DNA from: Nannocystis sp. RBIL2
Lineage (GTDB): Bacteria; Myxococcota_A; Polyangia; Nannocystales; Nannocystaceae
Direction: 5' to 3'
Assembly: GCF_026626745.1 (NCBI RefSeq)
Contig: NZ_JAPNJW010000001.1
Span: 4,820,001-4,884,000 of the forward strand
DNA length: 64,000 bases
Part shown: positions 10,328 to 19,352 of the stretch, one piece after another
Layout of the letters: every line of letters starts with the position of its first letter
How positions within the stretch are numbered: the first letter of the stretch is position 1
The notes under the pieces: model-generated
What the model was told of the DNA's origin: nothing
Databases searched by the model: none
The model's input: the letters and a program-made list of their open reading frames with translations, nothing else
Made by a program: the position numbers and the translations under genes

Positions 10328-10987
10328 TCAGCTGGCCTTGAACTTGAGGTCGAGCTTGAGGAGGACCTCGTCCTTGATCAGGTCGTCCGGCTTGCCGGGG
10401 TACTCGATCTTGAAGTCCTTGCGGTTGATCGTGAACTCGGCCTGGCCCTGCGCGCCCTGGGCGTCGACGGTGACCTTCGCGGGGAAGCGGATCGCCTTCT
10501 TCTGCCCGTGCAGCTCGAGCTCGCCGCCGATCTCGTGGGTGGCCCCGTTCTCGCCGGCCTTGGCCAGGAACTCGTTGGCCGAGAACACCGCGGTGGGGAA
10601 CTTCTCGACGTCGAAGAAATCGGCGCTCTTGAGGTGACCGGTGAGGTCGGGCGCGTCGGAGGTGACCGAGGGGGTCTGCACCGTCACGCGCAGCGACTCG
10701 ATCTTGTCGCCGGCGACCTTGGCCTCGCCCTCGAACTCCTCGAAGCCGCCCTTGTGGTCGCCGGTCAGCTTGGCACCGACGAACTGGACCGAGCTGCCCG
10801 TCTTGTCGAGCTTGAACGTGCGCGCAGCCGCGGCCGGCGCGTCGGTCTTCGTCTCGGCCTTGGCTTCGGTCTTCTTGACGTCCTCGACCTGCGCCTTGGG
10901 CTTGCCGTCGATCTCCGAGGAGCAAGCGCCGCCGAGCGACGCCGCCAGCGTGAGCGACAGCAGCGAATAAAACGTTGTACGTGCCAT
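10328..10987 (-). CDS. YceI family lipoprotein
   Basis: A 219-residue lipoprotein. The signal peptide ends SLGGAC (Cys 22), and a Lys/Ala/Glu linker follows. The YceI lipocalin-like barrel covers about 55-219, with TFKLDKTGSSVQFVGAKL, the helix-strand DLTGHLKSADFFDVEKFP and a C-terminal IEYPGKPDDLIKDEVLLKLDL. YceI proteins bind isoprenoid or fatty amphiphiles in the periplasm. ATG 10987 gives a proper signal peptide, while the longer frame does not. Confidence 0.88.
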   Translation of the reverse strand: MARTTFYSLLSLTLAASLGGACSSEIDGKPKAQVEDVKKTEAKAETKTDAPAAAARTFKLDKTGSSVQFVGAKLTGDHKGGFEEFEGEAKVAGDKIESLRVTVQTPSVTSDAPDLTGHLKSADFFDVEKFPTAVFSANEFLAKAGENGATHEIGGELELHGQKKAIRFPAKVTVDAQGAQGQAEFTINRKDFKIEYPGKPDDLIKDEVLLKLDLKFKAS

Positions 10988-11102
10988 GGTGCGCGGGACC
11001 GTAGCACGAGCCCGCCGCGGCCGGCAAACCACGGCGGCCGGGCCGCCGCGCTGTGACGAATCCTCCGCCGAAAGGCCCGCTGCGTGGGCCCTCACGTCGG
11101 AC

Positions 11103-12095
11103 TCAACGCCGCCCCGCCTGCAGCACCAGCGGGTGCCCCGACAGCTGATCGAGCTGCTCCACCACCTCGCTGTCCTCGCGGACATATGCGTCGAGGAACG
11201 TCGAGATCACCTCGACGAAGAAGTTTCGCAGCGCGTCGCCCGGGGCCGTCGCGCGGTGATCGAGGAACGAGCGCCCAGTGGTCGGATCGTCGGGGTGGCA
11301 GAACGAGAAGTGATTGGCCCCCGCGAGCAGGAACATGTGGGCGTCCCCACGCCCGCCGGGCAGTGCCTCATGGAAGGTGCGCCGGAGCAGGGCGAACGCG
11401 TCCGCGGGCGACGACCCGTAGCGGTGACTGCTGGCCGCGATCACCCCGTCGCGCTCACCGCCGAGGAGCAGCAGCGGCACCTCGCCCGGCAGCGGCAGCA
11501 GCGAGTGCTCCGCCCAGCCGAGCGCCGTGAGGGCCCCCGCATGACCCGCGTAGGCGAACGCCGCCGAGAGGTTGTTGAAATAGCGCAAGGCCGCGTTCTG
11601 CAGCGCTGCGCAGCCGCCGGCGGAGTGACCGCCGAGGACGACGTGCTCGAGATCGAGCAAGCCGGCGAGGATGCCCTCGCACTGCAACCTGGCCAGCTCG
11701 TCGAGCAACGGCCCGATCGTCGTCGACGTCGGCGCGTGCCCGAAGCTGTCCGGCCCGAGGCGCGACGCGTCGAGCCCGGGCCCGAGCCCGATCACCCCCG
11801 GCTCGCCGGGCCGCAGCTCGCCGACGTACGAGAACGTCACGAACACGTAACCGCGGTCCGCCAGCGCCTGCGCCAGCCAGCGGTAGCTCTCCGGCCCGAC
11901 GTTGACCCCGGGCAAGAAGATCACGACCGGGAAGGGCCCGGCGTCGGCGTCGGCCTCGACCGCCCCGAGGTCGCGCTCCGCCGGCGTGCCCGTCAGCCTG
12001 CCCGGGTAGAACACCCGGGCGTGCAACGTGTCGTGCGGCGCTCGCAGCCCCGGCAGCCGCACCGCGCGATGGAGTGCCCGCACGATGCGAGTCAT
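11103..12095 (-). CDS. alpha/beta hydrolase (chlorophyllase/dienelactone hydrolase-like)
   Basis: A 330-residue alpha/beta hydrolase without a signal peptide. The nucleophile Ser158 sits in GGHSAGG. A likely acid is in GGERDGV near residue 220 and the His in ANHFSF near 268. The oxyanion strand is VVIFLPGVN near 57. The overall plan resembles the PET hydrolase/chlorophyllase/PAF-acetylhydrolase branch. ATG 12095 has GGAGG upstream. The gene is divergent from the CoA-transferase gene across 95 bases. Substrate unknown. Confidence 0.82.
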   Translation of the reverse strand: MTRIVRALHRAVRLPGLRAPHDTLHARVFYPGRLTGTPAERDLGAVEADADAGPFPVVIFLPGVNVGPESYRWLAQALADRGYVFVTFSYVGELRPGEPGVIGLGPGLDASRLGPDSFGHAPTSTTIGPLLDELARLQCEGILAGLLDLEHVVLGGHSAGGCAALQNAALRYFNNLSAAFAYAGHAGALTALGWAEHSLLPLPGEVPLLLLGGERDGVIAASSHRYGSSPADAFALLRRTFHEALPGGRGDAHMFLLAGANHFSFCHPDDPTTGRSFLDHRATAPGDALRNFFVEVISTFLDAYVREDSEVVEQLDQLSGHPLVLQAGRR

Positions 12096-12190
12096 CGCCG
12101 CGCCTCCACGCCACCTGTCCCGAAGTACAGCTCGGCTCCCATCATACGCTTTCGCCTCCCGTGCGGGTCGCCGATAGTATCCTCCGACCC

Positions 12191-13339
12191 ATGGAAAAAG
12201 CCGCCCTCCCGCTCGCCGGCCTGCGCGTGCTCGACCTGTCGCGGATCCTCGCCGGGCCCAGCGCCGCCCAGCTGCTCGGGGATCTCGGGGCAGATGTGAT
12301 CAAGATCGAACATCCTCTCGGGGACGACACGCGCCGCTGGGGCCCGCCCGACTTTGAGGGCGGCGCCGCCTACTACTTGGCCTGCAATCGCAACAAGCGC
12401 TCGCGCGTGCTCGACTTCAAGCGCCCGGCCGACCGCGACGTATTGCTCAGCCTGCTCGCGGACGCCGACGTGCTGCTCGAGAACTTCAAGGTCGGTGACC
12501 TGGCCCGCCACGGCCTCGACTACGCCGCGCTCGCGCCCCGCTTCCCGCGCCTGGTCTACTGCAGCATCACCGGCTTCGGCCAGACGGGCCCCGACGCCGG
12601 CCGCGTCGGCTACGACGCGCTCATCCAGGGCCTCGGCGGGCTCATGAGCATCACCGGCCAGGACGCCGAGCATCCGACCAAGGTCGGGGTCGCAGTGGCC
12701 GACCTCGGCACCGGCCTCTACGCCGTCGTCGCCATCCTGGCCGCGCTGCTCGAGCGCAGCCGCAGCGGCCTCGGCCAGCACATCGACCTCGCGTTGCTCG
12801 ACACGCAGGTCGCCGGCCTCGCCAACATCGCCATGAACTTCCTGTGCACCGGCGAGGTCCCGCGCCCCCTCGGCAACGCCCACCCGACCATCGTGCCCTA
12901 CCAGAGCTTCGCCACCGCCGACCGCCCACTGATGCTGGCAGTCGGCAGCGACCCGCAATTCGCCAGCCTGTGCGTGGCCCTCGGCGAACCAGGTTGGGCC
13001 GTCGACCCCCGCTTCGTCACCAACCCCGCGCGCGTCACCCACCGAGCCGAGCTGGTCGCGCGGTTGGAGCAACGCCTGTCCCAAAAGACACGTGACGAGT
13101 GGCTGCAGATCTTCGCCGCCGCCACCCCGCAGTTCCCGCACGGCCCGATCCGCGACCTCGCCGAGGTGGCCGCCGACCCACAAGTCACGCACCGCGGCCT
13201 GTTCACCGCGATGGACGACGGCCGCACCCCCTGTCTAAAAAATCCGATCGTGTTCTCGCGCACCCCGATCGATCACTACCGCCGCCCCCCACGCCTCGGC
13301 GAGCACCCCGACGCGACCTGGCTCGAAGAACCTGTCTGA
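12191..13339 (+). CDS. CaiB/BaiF family CoA-transferase
   Basis: A 382-residue class III CoA-transferase that moves CoA between carboxylic acids. Signatures: RVLDLSRILAGPSAAQLLGD at the start, GADVIKIE, NRNKRS near residue 67, and the catalytic Asp171 in VAVADLGTG. QHIDLALLD and a C-terminal GLF/PxxFSRTP complete the family pattern. ATG 12191 begins exactly where family members begin. Monocistronic. The donor and acceptor acids (carnitine, formate/oxalate, bile acid or methylsuccinyl types) cannot be separated from sequence alone. Confidence 0.9.
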   Translation: MEKAALPLAGLRVLDLSRILAGPSAAQLLGDLGADVIKIEHPLGDDTRRWGPPDFEGGAAYYLACNRNKRSRVLDFKRPADRDVLLSLLADADVLLENFKVGDLARHGLDYAALAPRFPRLVYCSITGFGQTGPDAGRVGYDALIQGLGGLMSITGQDAEHPTKVGVAVADLGTGLYAVVAILAALLERSRSGLGQHIDLALLDTQVAGLANIAMNFLCTGEVPRPLGNAHPTIVPYQSFATADRPLMLAVGSDPQFASLCVALGEPGWAVDPRFVTNPARVTHRAELVARLEQRLSQKTRDEWLQIFAAATPQFPHGPIRDLAEVAADPQVTHRGLFTAMDDGRTPCLKNPIVFSRTPIDHYRRPPRLGEHPDATWLEEPV

Positions 13340-13351
13340 TCGACCATTTCT

Positions 13352-13371
13352 ACATGTCCTTTGGGACACAT
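13352..13371. repeat. dispersed palindrome
   Basis: ACATGTCC-TTT-GGGACACAT lies 12 bases after the CoA-transferase stop codon, a terminator-like position. Confidence 0.75.
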
Positions 13372-13452
13372 CGATCACGCACCGGCGAGCCCCCGCCGGC
13401 TCGAATTCGCCGCTGTGACGCCCCGGTTTTTCCGCGTATCGTCCGCGCGCCG

Positions 13453-14220
13453 ATGGGCGACGGACTGAAGGACATCGAAGACCTCCTCGCCCTCCCGGAC
13501 CTCACGCCGGTCGCTCCGGCGCTGCGGCAGCAGATCTTGCCCGCCCTGCGCATGCGCCACGCGAGCGGCTTCCCGCCCGCCGTCGACGACACGCCCCTGG
13601 GGGCGGACAAGCTCGGCGGCCTGGCCGACGTCCCGCGCTCTCTGGCCGACCCGATCTACCGCCGCCGCAGCCTCGTCCTGCAGCTCGACCTCGCGCGGGC
13701 CCACGCGCACCTGCCCGGGCTGCCGCTGCCGCGCCAGGGCCTGCTGCACGTCCTCCACGACCGCGAGGGCGAGGCCGACGATCACACCGACGTGTCGCTC
13801 CGGATCGTCACCCTCGACGAGCCGCTGCGCCGTGAACCTGACCCGAAGGTCAGCCATCGCGCGCGCCCGCTGACCCTCGAGCTCGAGCAGACCCTGCCCG
13901 ACACCGACGACCCCGCGCTCGCCGGCGTCCGTTTTCCCGACGACGACGACGAGGTCACCTTTGAAGCGTGGTTCCAGGCCCGCGGCGCCCTGCGCCGGCC
14001 GCCGACCCATCGCCTGCTCGGCTGGCCCGACTGGGTGCAGGACGCCTCTCTGCCCCCGCCTCCGGCCCCGGCGCGCGGCTGGCGGCTGCTCCTGCAGATC
14101 GACAGCGCCGGCGACGGCCTCGAGTGGGGCGACTCGGGCTGCCTCTACATCCTCGTCCCCGACCTCGACCTCCACGTCGGCCGCCTCGACCGCGCCCACA
14201 TTTTTTCTCAGAGCTGCTGA
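13453..14220 (+). CDS. DUF1963 (YwqG-like) protein
   Basis: A 255-residue cytoplasmic protein of the DUF1963/YwqG type. Recognisable parts are GADKLGGLADVP near residue 52, the LPLPRQGLLHVLHD strand near 95, THRLLGWPDWVQD near 195, and the C-terminal LLQIDSAGDGLEWGDSGCLYIL. The family is common in bacteria, often beside SMI1/KNR4-type immunity genes, but its biochemical role is unknown. ATG 13453 is the first start of the conserved part. The gene is convergent with the FG-GAP gene, with palindromes between them. Confidence 0.78.
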   Translation: MGDGLKDIEDLLALPDLTPVAPALRQQILPALRMRHASGFPPAVDDTPLGADKLGGLADVPRSLADPIYRRRSLVLQLDLARAHAHLPGLPLPRQGLLHVLHDREGEADDHTDVSLRIVTLDEPLRREPDPKVSHRARPLTLELEQTLPDTDDPALAGVRFPDDDDEVTFEAWFQARGALRRPPTHRLLGWPDWVQDASLPPPPAPARGWRLLLQIDSAGDGLEWGDSGCLYILVPDLDLHVGRLDRAHIFSQSC

Positions 14221-14228
14221 CGCGAGAG

Positions 14229-14296
14229 CATGTCCCCGAGGACATGTGAATCAGCGCAGAGCGGCGCCTCGCGGCCACCTGTCCCGAAGAACATCC
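14229..14296. repeat. two dispersed palindromes between convergent genes
   Basis: CATGTCC-CCGA-GGACATG at 14229-14246, and a weaker copy ACCTGTCCCGAAGAACAT near 14278-14295. They occupy most of the 79-base gap between convergent stop codons at 14220 and 14300. Confidence 0.7.
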
Positions 14297-14299
14297 GCC

Positions 14300-17200
14300 T
14301 CACCGCGCCCGCACCCCGAGCCGCGTCAGCCCCTCGCGGTCGACGTACACCCACTCTGCCCCGTCGTCGTCGAGCCGCGCCCGGCGGAGCACCCCGTCGG
14401 CAGTCGTCTCCGACCCGCCGTCGGGCAACGACTTGTGATGCAGCGCCAGCTCGGTCCCGCCGCGGCCGAACACCAGCTGGCGAGATGTCCCCGCGACCAG
14501 CACCGCCAGCACGTCGGTCACCCCGTCGCCGTCGACGTCCTCGACCGCCAGCCCGCCGATCGCAGCCTCCTGCGGCCCGAGGGTGTGGTCACGGCAATCG
14601 CCGCGCGGCCCGTCGGCCCCGCCGTGGCACACCCGCAGCGTCGCCCCGCCGTCGTACCCGGCCGCGACCAGCAGGTCCCCGTACCCGTCGCCGTCGAGAT
14701 CGCCGGTGACCAGCGGGCCCGAGCTCCACCCGATCGGCCACGTCTGCGGCGCCTCCGCGAACCCGCCGCGCCCGTCCCCTCGATACACGTGCGCCCCGCC
14801 GCCCCACGACAGCAGCATCGCGTCGAGCCGTCCGTCGCGATCGACGTCGCCGAGCCAGGGCCCCATCGCGCCCTCGACCACGAACGGCCCGCTCGTCCCC
14901 TCCGCCAGCCCCTCGGGCCCGCCCGCGTGCGTCACCAGCATGCCCGCCTGATGGAGGTAGACCAGATCGGCGTCACCGTCGCCGTCGACGTCCCCGGCGC
15001 GCAGCGGACCGCTCGCGTCGATCGCAAACGGCAGCGCCCGCATCAGCTCCCACCGCTCGCCTCGCGCCCGCCGCAGCTCCGTCACGAATTCGTCCCCCGC
15101 GAGCGCCCACAGCAACTCCCCCGCCCCGTCCCCGTCGACATCGAGCAGCAGCCCGCGCGCCCGCACCTCTTCGCCCGCCCCATCATCTGCCCCATCGAAC
15201 ATGTCGTATCGGACATATCCCAAAGCACCTGTTATCTTGTTAAATCTGCCCAGGCCGACATCGCCGCCGCGGCCCAGCGCGACCACCTCCTCGTGGCCGT
15301 CGCCGTCGACGTCGCCGAGCTGCAGCCCGCCCGCCTGGGCCGCCCGCAGCACGCGTTCTCGGTCGGGCACCAGCACCGCCTGCGGCCCGCCGCGCAGCAC
15401 CTGCAGCCCGTCGAGCCCCGAGGCCGCCAGGTCGGGCGCGCCGTCGCGGTCGAAGTCGGCCACCGCCAGCGCGCGCGGGCGATTGCTCGCCGTCGTCGTC
15501 CCGGCAGGCACCAGCTGCGGCAGCCACGGCAGCGCGTGCCCCAGCTGCACCGTCGCCACCGGCTGCAACAGCCACTCGGTCAGCGCGATCGCGTCGGTCC
15601 GCCCGTCGCCGTCGAGCTCCGCCACCACCACCTCGTCGCAGCGCGCGCGCGACACCGGCACCGCCGGCGCGAACGCGTTCCACGCCCGCCCCGGCGCCAG
15701 CATCAGCCCGTCCTCGCGGCAGACCAGCAGGTCGGCGATCCCGTCGGCGTCGAAGTCGGCGCGCGTCAGCCCGAGAGTGCGCCCCGCGGGCAACGTCCCT
15801 GCGACCCACCGCCGGCCCGAGCTCCGGCTCTCGACCACGATCTCCGGCCCCTCCGCCCCGCTCCCGATCCGCAGCAGCTCGTCGCCGACGTGCTCGTTTG
15901 AAAGATCGCCGACGATCACGTCCTCGCTGGCCGCGAACTCGAGCGACATCGACTTGTCGACCAGCGCGAACGCGTCGTCCGTCAGCGCCAGCGTCAACAG
16001 CCCGGCCCCCGACTCGTCGCTGTCCGTCGAGGGCGTCGCCGCGAACGCCGCCTGCAGCGCCAGCAGCTCGCTGCGGCCGTCGCCGTCGCCGTCGAACCCG
16101 ACCACTCGCCGCGGGTCGCCGGCGAACGCGAACTCGACCGGCGACTCGAAGCGCTCGCCGACCCCCCGCGCGCTCCACAGCGAGCCCGCCCGCGCCTCGT
16201 CGACCCCCACGTAGCCCGCGCGGCGCCACGTCACCACGTCGTCGACGCCGTCGCCGTCGAGGTCGGCCAGGGCCAGCGCGGCCGCGTCCTCCGGCCCCGG
16301 CGAGCGCACCGGCGCCGCGAACCCGCCCTCCTGCCCGCGCAGCAGCGCGATCTCGCCGCGCTCGCCGTCGCTGATCACCAGATCGATCCACCCGTCGCGG
16401 TCGACGTCGCGGGCCACCAGCGGCCCCGCGAGGTCCGGCCAGTCGCTGGCGAACCACGGCGAGAACCCGAAGCCCGGCCGCTCGCGCAGCGCAGTCGCGC
16501 CCGCGGCCGCGTCGCGGACCACCACCTCGTCGATGTCATCCCCGTCGAGGTCGCCGACCGCCAGCCCGTCCCACGCGCCCGCGTCCATCGTCGTCCGCAG
16601 CCCGGGCGTCGCCAGCGGCAGCCGCGTCAACGCCGGCTGCAGCGCCGACAATATTAAAAGTTCATGTCCTTCAGGACCTGTCCGATGCACCATGTCTCGA
16701 GGGCCCGCCGGCACCGGCCACCGCCGGGTCTCGCGCGCCCCGCCCGCGCCGTCGCCGAGGACCACCGCCGCCTCGTCGAGCAAGTCGTCGATCACCGCCA
16801 GGTCGAGCGCCCCGTCGCCGTCGACATCGGCCGCCAGCGCCTGCCGCGGACCGGCCCCGGCGTACAGGTCGCCCGCGACTCGCAGCCCGCCGTCACCTGT
16901 CCCGAGGAACAGCCGCGCCGCGCCCTCGCCCGCCAGCGTCACCACCACGTCGACCCGACCGTCGCCGTCGAAGTCGCCCATCGTCAGCGCAGTGGGCCCG
17001 TCCCCGGCCGCGATCGGCTCACCGGCGACCATCCCCTCTTCTCCCGCGCGCAGCACCCGGAGGTCCCCATCGTATGCATCGGCGACCACCAGCTCCGCCG
17101 CCCCATCCCCGTCGAGATCTGCCGCCACCAGCGCGACCGGCCGCGCCCCCACTGCCACCCGCTCGCGGCGCCCCAGCTGCCCGGACCCCGCGCCGCGCAG

Positions 17201-17545
17201 CAGCGCCACTGCCCCCTCGCCCGCCAGCGGCGCCGCGACATCGAGCCGGCCGTCGCCGTCGACGTCGGCGATCGCCAGTCCCGCCGGCGCCTGGCCGATG
17301 GACCAGGTCTGGGCCGCGCCCGACCAGCCCCACGCGACAGTCAGCGTCCCCAGGCTCGGGCTGACCGCCACCCACTCGGCCGCTCCGTCGCCGTCGACGT
17401 CGCGCACCAGCGCCGGCCCGCCGCCCCCCCCGCCGACCCCGAAGCGCTCCCCGGGCGTCGCGCACACCTGGTCGATCGAACATTGCTCCGAGGCCAGCTC
17501 ACACCCGGCCGCGAGCGCCGCCAGCAGCACGATCCGCCATTTCAT
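14300..17545 (-). CDS. giant FG-GAP/VCBS repeat lipoprotein
   Basis: A 1,081-residue surface lipoprotein: MKWRIVLLAALAAGC gives a lipobox with Cys15. Nearly the whole mature chain is FG-GAP repeats with calcium-binding loops of the DxDGDG type (for example DVDGDGAAE, DLDGDGAAE, DFDGDGRVD), roughly 20 of them, arranged as beta-propellers like integrin alpha chains. Its ATG overlaps the stop of the peptidase-like lipoprotein gene upstream (ATGA), so both are made together and probably act at the outer surface. Two repeats are replaced by in-frame copies of the dispersed palindrome (near 16,662 and 15,199). Confidence 0.88.
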   Translation of the reverse strand: MKWRIVLLAALAAGCELASEQCSIDQVCATPGERFGVGGGGGGPALVRDVDGDGAAEWVAVSPSLGTLTVAWGWSGAAQTWSIGQAPAGLAIADVDGDGRLDVAAPLAGEGAVALLRGAGSGQLGRRERVAVGARPVALVAADLDGDGAAELVVADAYDGDLRVLRAGEEGMVAGEPIAAGDGPTALTMGDFDGDGRVDVVVTLAGEGAARLFLGTGDGGLRVAGDLYAGAGPRQALAADVDGDGALDLAVIDDLLDEAAVVLGDGAGGARETRRWPVPAGPRDMVHRTGPEGHELLILSALQPALTRLPLATPGLRTTMDAGAWDGLAVGDLDGDDIDEVVVRDAAAGATALRERPGFGFSPWFASDWPDLAGPLVARDVDRDGWIDLVISDGERGEIALLRGQEGGFAAPVRSPGPEDAAALALADLDGDGVDDVVTWRRAGYVGVDEARAGSLWSARGVGERFESPVEFAFAGDPRRVVGFDGDGDGRSELLALQAAFAATPSTDSDESGAGLLTLALTDDAFALVDKSMSLEFAASEDVIVGDLSNEHVGDELLRIGSGAEGPEIVVESRSSGRRWVAGTLPAGRTLGLTRADFDADGIADLLVCREDGLMLAPGRAWNAFAPAVPVSRARCDEVVVAELDGDGRTDAIALTEWLLQPVATVQLGHALPWLPQLVPAGTTTASNRPRALAVADFDRDGAPDLAASGLDGLQVLRGGPQAVLVPDRERVLRAAQAGGLQLGDVDGDGHEEVVALGRGGDVGLGRFNKITGALGYVRYDMFDGADDGAGEEVRARGLLLDVDGDGAGELLWALAGDEFVTELRRARGERWELMRALPFAIDASGPLRAGDVDGDGDADLVYLHQAGMLVTHAGGPEGLAEGTSGPFVVEGAMGPWLGDVDRDGRLDAMLLSWGGGAHVYRGDGRGGFAEAPQTWPIGWSSGPLVTGDLDGDGYGDLLVAAGYDGGATLRVCHGGADGPRGDCRDHTLGPQEAAIGGLAVEDVDGDGVTDVLAVLVAGTSRQLVFGRGGTELALHHKSLPDGGSETTADGVLRRARLDDDGAEWVYVDREGLTRLGVRAR
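15199..15218. repeat. dispersed palindrome inside the FG-GAP gene
   Basis: ACATGTC-GTATCG-GACATAT lies in frame, encoding GYVRYDMFD between two propeller blades. Confidence 0.6.
16662..16694. repeat. dispersed palindrome inside the FG-GAP gene
   Basis: TCATGTCCTTCAGGACCTGTCC followed by a CATG half-site encodes GPRDMVHRTGPEGHE, where the calcium loop of a blade would be expected. Confidence 0.6.
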
Positions 17546-18603
17546 TCGCCGATCCGCTCCATCACCACCCCGAACGTCACCGGCTCGCGCGCGTCGGTCT
17601 CGGCGCGCAGGAAGTACTGCCCTGCCGCGAGCTCCAGCTCCTGCACCTCGCCGACGTGCAGGCGCGCCAGCATCGCCCGCTCGCAGCCGCCGCAGCTGCC
17701 GAAGGTCGCGCGCACCGCCGGATCGCCGCGCAGCTCGACCCGGAAGCGCCCGGCCGCGGCGACCTCGAAGCTGTGGACAGTCCGCACGTGGACGCCGGCC
17801 TCGCCGATCGCCGCCGCGTCGTCGCAGTCGAGGGTGAAGTGGCGGGCCAGCCGGTCGCCGTCCCACGTCACCTCGGGCGCCTCGCACTCGAGCAGCTTGA
17901 AGCGCCACGCCGAATAGTGGCAGTCCGCGCGCTCGGCCTCGAAGTCGGCGACCACGTCCTCGAGCGTCGCCCCGAACACCGAGCGGAACTCGCGGGCCAG
18001 CGCGCGGTACGGGTCGGCGTACCAGGTGCGACGATAAAACTCGAGGTGCTGCCGCAGGCCGAAGCGATCGATCAAATAACGCGTGAACGCCCCGGCCACG
18101 AAGTAGTACTCGCCCGGCAGCCAGGTCGAGCGGTCGCGCAGGGCCGCCAGCACCCGCGGCGCCGGCTCGACCTCCGCGTCCGGCAGCGGCTCGTCGTCGG
18201 TCGGCTCGGCGTCGCGCGCCCCGCCCTCGAACGCCATCGCCAGCCCCTCGACGAAGAACGGGTGCGCCAGCCCGAGGTCGCTCGCCGCCGAGTGGATCAG
18301 CTCGTGCTCGTGCGGCATCTCGCTGGCGTAGACCGTGCGGACCACCGCGCACGCCGGCATCCCCCCGCACGGGTTGCGCCGCGCGTAGTGCTCCGGCGTC
18401 ATCCAGCGGAACGTGATCCACGGCTCGTCCGTCAGCGGCAGACCGATCTCCTCGGCGAACCGCTCCACGAAGCGGTCCATGTGCTCGAGCGTCCCGGCGC
18501 ACATCCCCAGCCCCGCGTCGGCCTCGACCTCGACCTGCCGCCCGCGCGTCTCGGCCGTCTCGACGCAGCCGAACAACAGCACGGGACATGTCCTATAAAG
18601 CAT
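17542..18603 (-). CDS. zinc-peptidase-like lipoprotein
   Basis: A protein of about 353 residues. A short signal peptide ends LLFGC, so it is probably a lipoprotein. The mature part contains an HELIH motif (MPHEHELIHSAASD near residue 100) followed by FFVEGLAMAFEGG, the HExxH...E arrangement of gluzincin-type peptidases. A downstream region with WYADPYRALAREFRSVFG fits the helical part of such enzymes. A beta-rich C-terminus resembles a prepeptidase/PPC domain. The ATG 18603 start lies in a dispersed palindrome, which therefore encodes MLYRTCP. The stop overlaps the FG-GAP lipoprotein start. Longer starts upstream are possible. Confidence 0.72.
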   Translation of the reverse strand: MLYRTCPVLLFGCVETAETRGRQVEVEADAGLGMCAGTLEHMDRFVERFAEEIGLPLTDEPWITFRWMTPEHYARRNPCGGMPACAVVRTVYASEMPHEHELIHSAASDLGLAHPFFVEGLAMAFEGGARDAEPTDDEPLPDAEVEPAPRVLAALRDRSTWLPGEYYFVAGAFTRYLIDRFGLRQHLEFYRRTWYADPYRALAREFRSVFGATLEDVVADFEAERADCHYSAWRFKLLECEAPEVTWDGDRLARHFTLDCDDAAAIGEAGVHVRTVHSFEVAAAGRFRVELRGDPAVRATFGSCGGCERAMLARLHVGEVQELELAAGQYFLRAETDAREPVTFGVVMERIGE

Positions 18604-18619
18604 GTTCTTTAAAACATGC
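18584..18619. repeat. dispersed palindrome at a gene start
   Basis: GGACATGTCC followed by CATGTTCTTTAAAACATG: a main half-site plus an AT-rich palindrome. It covers the start region of the peptidase-like lipoprotein. Confidence 0.65.
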
Positions 18620-19352
18620 CCGAGCGCGCAGCCGCGAGAGGCGGGAGCAGTGGAGGCGCGCGCGCGGACGGGGGGCATCACCGACCTCGGCAGGCTACGC
18701 CAGCGACCTCGACGCGATCACCGACGATGTCAAAAATCCATCAATGGTGATCGCACGGCGGCCCGCCCGCCGGCCTCATTCACATTCGCATTCGCAGGAG
18801 CAGCGCGCCGCTCGCCGCGCCTCGCCGGCATTGCAGGCAGCGATTGGCCGATCGTGAGCCACCGGCGCCTTGCAGTCCCCGATCGCCGCCACCACCGCCA
18901 CATCGCGGCTCTCCGCTCAGCGACGAGCGGCGCACCGCTCGCCGCGCTGCATCGCCGGAGATCCGCTCACAGCGCACCGATCGGCTCCACCTCCAGCCGC
19001 GACCCCCGCAGACAGGCGACGGTCGCCGGCCTCGCCCGCTCGAGCGCGACCTCCCACGGCCCCTACGCGGTGGCCCGCGGCGCGAGCGAGCGGGCGGCCA
19101 GCGCGAAGGCACGCCGACCGTACCGGGCACAGGCGCGTCAGTTCGCCTCGCGTGAGCCTCCGGGCGAGGCGCGAGCGCCCGAACGCGCAGCAACTCGTCG
19201 ATGAAGCGACCAGCCCACCGCGCGCTTGCCGACGCACGCATCCCGCTTCGCTCGCAAGCAGCGCCCGACGATCATCCGCACCCGAATCACGCCCCGCCCC
19301 ACGAACGAGCGCCGCCCCCGTCCCGGGCCCGGCGCTCGCGGATTACCCATGA
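18604..19352. other. 749-base intergenic region, no supported gene
   Basis: Open frames in this stretch are arginine/serine/proline-rich and lack family features or ribosome binding sites, so I call no gene. It holds a 9-base inverted repeat at 18714-18754, and a TTGACA word on the minus strand between its arms that could belong to a promoter for the lipoprotein pair, though no good -10 follows. Confidence 0.55.
18714..18754. promoter_or_regulatory. inverted repeat, possible operator
   Basis: GCGATCACC (18714-18722) and GGTGATCGC (18746-18754) are perfect 9-base arms separated by 23 AT-richer bases. It lies about 110 bases upstream of the peptidase-like lipoprotein gene. It could be a regulator site or a hairpin. 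Confidence 0.45.

Noticed and set aside
18604..19352. Possible genes in the 749-base gap (frames up to 200 codons)
   Set aside because: Arg/Ser/Pro-rich, no start signals, no motifs, and competing frames on both strands look equally random.
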